The position numbers and the translations under genes are program-made. A stretch of 20,110 nucleotides of DNA from a virus: the IMG/VR virus record IMGVR_UViG_3300025299_000110, positions 1 through 20,110 of that record. One strand, written 5' to 3'. Below, one piece after another: positions 18,198-20,110 of this stretch. The notes under the pieces were generated by a model. That model saw only the letters and a program-made list of their open reading frames with translations. It had not been told where the DNA came from and made no database searches. Positions within the stretch are counted from its first letter, which is position 1; each line of letters begins with the position of its first letter.

Positions 18198-18990
18198 TGG
18201 CAGACCGCTTCCACACGAAGCCGAGATCTGATTGCTCGTTGATCCGTCCACTGTATATCCCTAGGAATTCGACAGCTTCACCACCCATGTTGATGTTCCC
18301 GTTCTTGTAGTGGATCATGCCGCGACGCGCAGCAATAACGGGAGAACCGGACTGGCCGGGTCTTGTACGGCTGTCGATTAGAAAGATGGGCTTCGCATCG
18401 TAGTCGATGTCCAACTCTGAAGCGACGAACCCGGTAACCCACATGCCGAATAACCCGCCGGCGGCCTGCCCAAATGGAAATCCGATAATGCTGAGTGGGT
18501 CGGACGCCCGGATTAACAGGCCATTTTGCGGCGCCGTTAAATCGTATGGGTAGACTGTCGCGACATCAGGAACATCGATAGGAAGCGCGACAAAGTCGGC
18601 TGCGGCCCCAAGAACTGGATGTTCCACCCACAGCGGGACATCATTGTTGTCATACAGTGGATAATCGATCGACCCCCAATTCCCGAGACCGGTAGCAGCA
18701 TTGTGCCAGACGCGTATTTTGTTTGGGACGCCGCCGTGAGGCGATAGTGGTTGATTGTTGTCCTGCCTCCGGCCGGTGACATTGTGCCTGTTGGTGATCA
18801 GAGCGTTGCCGCGCACCGCACTGACAACGAACGCCGTCCCCGTGCTCAACCGGGTCTGGTCGAAGTACATCTCGATAAACAGAGACTGCACTGACTGTTG
18901 CTCAATCGGCATGCTTACCTCCAAACGCGGAACGCCACTGATCCTTCACCGGGGGTGAAGAAGTTCGCGTGTGTGTTGTGTAAAGGCAAG
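18001..18990. repeat. Imperfect 32-bp direct repeats flanking protease gene
   Basis: Copies at 18001-18032 and 18959-18990 share AGAAGTTCGCG at the start and AAAGGCAAG at the end, with 26 of 32 bases equal and no gaps. The left copy encodes residues 10-20 of the terminase relic. The right copy in the same frame reads KKFACVLCKGKW then stop. They bracket the minus-strand protease gene, as expected from a duplication or recombination at related sequences. Confidence 0.5.
18169..18912 (-). CDS. Trypsin-like serine protease
   Basis: A 247-aa chymotrypsin-fold protease. The triad is visible: H43 in ALITNRHNVTG, D106 in GAAADFVALPI, S188 in TRPGQSGSPVIA. GTAFVV at 25-30 and SIIGFPFGQAAGG at 141-153 support the fold. 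There is no signal peptide, so it should act in the cytoplasm, and no PDZ domain, so it is not DegP-like. The ATG at 18912 has GGAGG 5 nt upstream. It is the only clear enzyme in the accessory stretch and lies antisense, between two terminase-like fragments. It may be a phage-exclusion or defence cargo gene; its substrate is unknown. Confidence 0.88.
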   Translation of the reverse strand: MPIEQQSVQSLFIEMYFDQTRLSTGTAFVVSAVRGNALITNRHNVTGRRQDNNQPLSPHGGVPNKIRVWHNAATGLGNWGSIDYPLYDNNDVPLWVEHPVLGAAADFVALPIDVPDVATVYPYDLTAPQNGLLIRASDPLSIIGFPFGQAAGGLFGMWVTGFVASELDIDYDAKPIFLIDSRTRPGQSGSPVIAARRGMIHYKNGNINMGGEAVEFLGIYSGRINEQSDLGFVWKRSAIKELVDTLR

Positions 18991-19000
18991 TGGTGAATTG

Positions 19001-19621
19001 ATGCGCCCACAACCGCCATCAGAGATTTTCGAGGATTTCAGCGGATGCGCCTTCGTGGCCGCTCCTGAACTCGAAGCCTGGGCCCGCGATACCTTCATCG
19101 ATCCGGACAGCGATATGTTCAACCCGGATCACGCCCATCTCATCCCGGCGTCGATCGGCATGCTGTGGACCACAGTGAGCAACACAAAGAAGGGCCGCAC
19201 CGTCATCGGTCAAGCCGAGATGGGTCAGCCTGCGGGCATGATGGGCAAGTGGGCCCGGGCAAGAGCAGAGGCGCAGGTCCTCGGTTGGTTCGGCTCCGTC
19301 CCAGATTTCATCATCACGATCGATGCCAACTTCTGGGTATCGGCCAGTGATGCACAAGCCTGTGCTCTGATCGAGCATGAGCTTTCACACTGCGCCCAGG
19401 AGCTTGACGACTTCGGCGCCCCGAAGTTCCGAAAGAGCACAGGGCTACCGGTCTACACGATGCGCTCCCATGATGTGGAAGCCTTCATCGGCGTGGCTGC
19501 TCGGTACGGTGCAGTAGAGGCGGGCGTAAAGGAATTGGTCGAGGCGCTGTCAAAGCCGCCGTTGATGACCGCAGACCTAATCGGCTGTGCATGCGGGACC
19601 TGCCAGGCTCGCGCCGCCTGA
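19001..19621 (+). CDS. Putative phage metallopeptidase
   Basis: A 206-aa protein of the putative phage metallopeptidase type. H126-E-L-S-H130 (ALIEHELSHCAQE) is a zincin motif, with a likely third ligand region at SHDVEAF (H157, E160). IIIDANFW-like strand residues (FIITIDANFWVSASD) precede it. The C-terminus carries CACGTC. Such genes are usually found next to terminase genes, as here, and might act in host takeover or maturation; the substrate is unknown. I chose ATG 19001; the open frame upstream is the terminase-like repeat. The ribosome site is weak (AAGTGGTGA). Confidence 0.85.
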   Translation: MRPQPPSEIFEDFSGCAFVAAPELEAWARDTFIDPDSDMFNPDHAHLIPASIGMLWTTVSNTKKGRTVIGQAEMGQPAGMMGKWARARAEAQVLGWFGSVPDFIITIDANFWVSASDAQACALIEHELSHCAQELDDFGAPKFRKSTGLPVYTMRSHDVEAFIGVAARYGAVEAGVKELVEALSKPPLMTADLIGCACGTCQARAA

Positions 19622-19645
19622 TCCTGATGGTGTCCTGATAAAGCT

Positions 19646-20110
19646 ATGGCCGAGCGAAAACTCACACATGAGCAGCAGACCTTTGTCGTCCAGTCGCTGG
19701 CTTGCTTCGATAGCCCGTCGGTTGTCGCCGCTGCACTCAAGAAGGATTACGCGGTCACGCTGACGCCTCAGGCGATCGAAGCCTATGACCCGAACAAGAA
19801 GGCCGGTGCGCGCCTCGCCGCGAAATGGAAAATGCTCTTCGAGGAGACCCGCAAGACCTTCCTTGAGGACACCGCCTCGATCGCGATCAGCCATCGCGCC
19901 GTTCGTCTCCGCGCTCTCCAGCGCATGGCAGACAAGGCAGAGACCCAGGGCAACATGGTGCTTGCATCGTCGTTGCTGAAGCAGGCGGCGGAAGAGGTCG
20001 GCGGCGCCTATACGAACCGACGCGAGATCACGGGCAAGGACGGCAAGGATCTTCCGGCGCCGGTCTCTCCGGTGACGATCTTCCAGTTGCCCGATAATGG
20101 CAGGGGTTGA
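19646..20110 (+). CDS. DUF2280 terminase small-subunit-like protein
   Basis: A 154-aa protein with the DUF2280 pattern: LTHEQQTFVVQSLACFDSPS, VVAALKKDYAVTLTPQAIEAYDPNKKAG, then KWKMLFEETRKTFLED, ISHRAVRLRALQRMADKAE and a helix ending in KQAAEEVGG. The N-terminal HTH and the position before the expected large terminase fit the small packaging subunit. The stop codon is the last three bases of the window, so the gene is complete. With the relic at 17973 the phage has held two unrelated packaging subunits, this one being intact. Confidence 0.88.
   Translation: MAERKLTHEQQTFVVQSLACFDSPSVVAAALKKDYAVTLTPQAIEAYDPNKKAGARLAAKWKMLFEETRKTFLEDTASIAISHRAVRLRALQRMADKAETQGNMVLASSLLKQAAEEVGGAYTNRREITGKDGKDLPAPVSPVTIFQLPDNGRG

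Noticed and set aside
1-20110. CRISPR arrays, insertion sequences, intact tRNA or rRNA genes
   Set aside because: None seen: no regularly spaced repeats with unique spacers, no transposase, and only a degenerate tRNA-like relic.

Overview
The window is the early half of a temperate, tailed-phage-like prophage in an alphaproteobacterium, most likely a rhizobium-type Hyphomicrobiales. The host guess rests on GC-rich coding sequence, two DUF982 proteins, a GapR/DUF2312 protein and several GGAAC-type (EcfG/RpoE2) promoters. No tRNA, rRNA or clear host housekeeping gene is present. The left end is the integrase stop codon. The right end is the stop of a DUF2280 packaging-type gene, so late genes should continue to the right.

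Left arm (1-6521, minus strand): one tightly packed operon read right to left from a repressor-controlled promoter near 6500. It encodes small unknown proteins (one frameshifted), a coiled-coil protein, a RecT-like annealing protein, NinB, an HNH nuclease, a DUF1643 protein, a small possible recombination-directionality protein and a tyrosine integrase. Almost every junction is an ATGA, TGATG or TAATG overlap. Immunity region (6480-8142): an S24/LexA-type cleavable repressor faces a Cro-like HTH protein. Two similar TTGACT promoters carry the same 15-bp operator core in their spacers. A zinc-ribbon gene with a LexA-type SOS box lies beside the repressor.

Right arm (7900-16423, plus strand): Cro, GapR-like protein, small membrane protein, unknown proteins, HNH nuclease, orphan DNA methyltransferase, DUF1064 nuclease, a replication protein with a five-fold 11-bp iteron array inside its gene, a LuxR-type HTH protein and a NusG-like antiterminator. 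The last probably switches on late transcription. From 16424 to 19000 is an accessory stretch of small membrane proteins, a tRNA-fMet-like relic, a truncated terminase small subunit and a trypsin-like protease. A phage metallopeptidase and the DUF2280 protein follow.

Three observations stand out. (1) At three places host-type cargo genes (an acidic 98-aa protein; DUF982 plus a Pro-rich protein; a second DUF982) lie antisense inside the phage operons. Three of these four genes have a general-stress (EcfG) promoter. In all three places the phage strand stays open as a 'bridge ORF' that is start/stop-coupled to the phage genes on both sides. (2) Tandem hairpins at 9278-9348 show CCTCCTCC (anti-Shine-Dalgarno) in both loops, like the alphaproteobacterial cuckoo/CcsR/NfeR1 RNAs. 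(3) An iteron origin is embedded in the replication gene. All assignments come from reading the sequence and from recalled family features; no searches were run.
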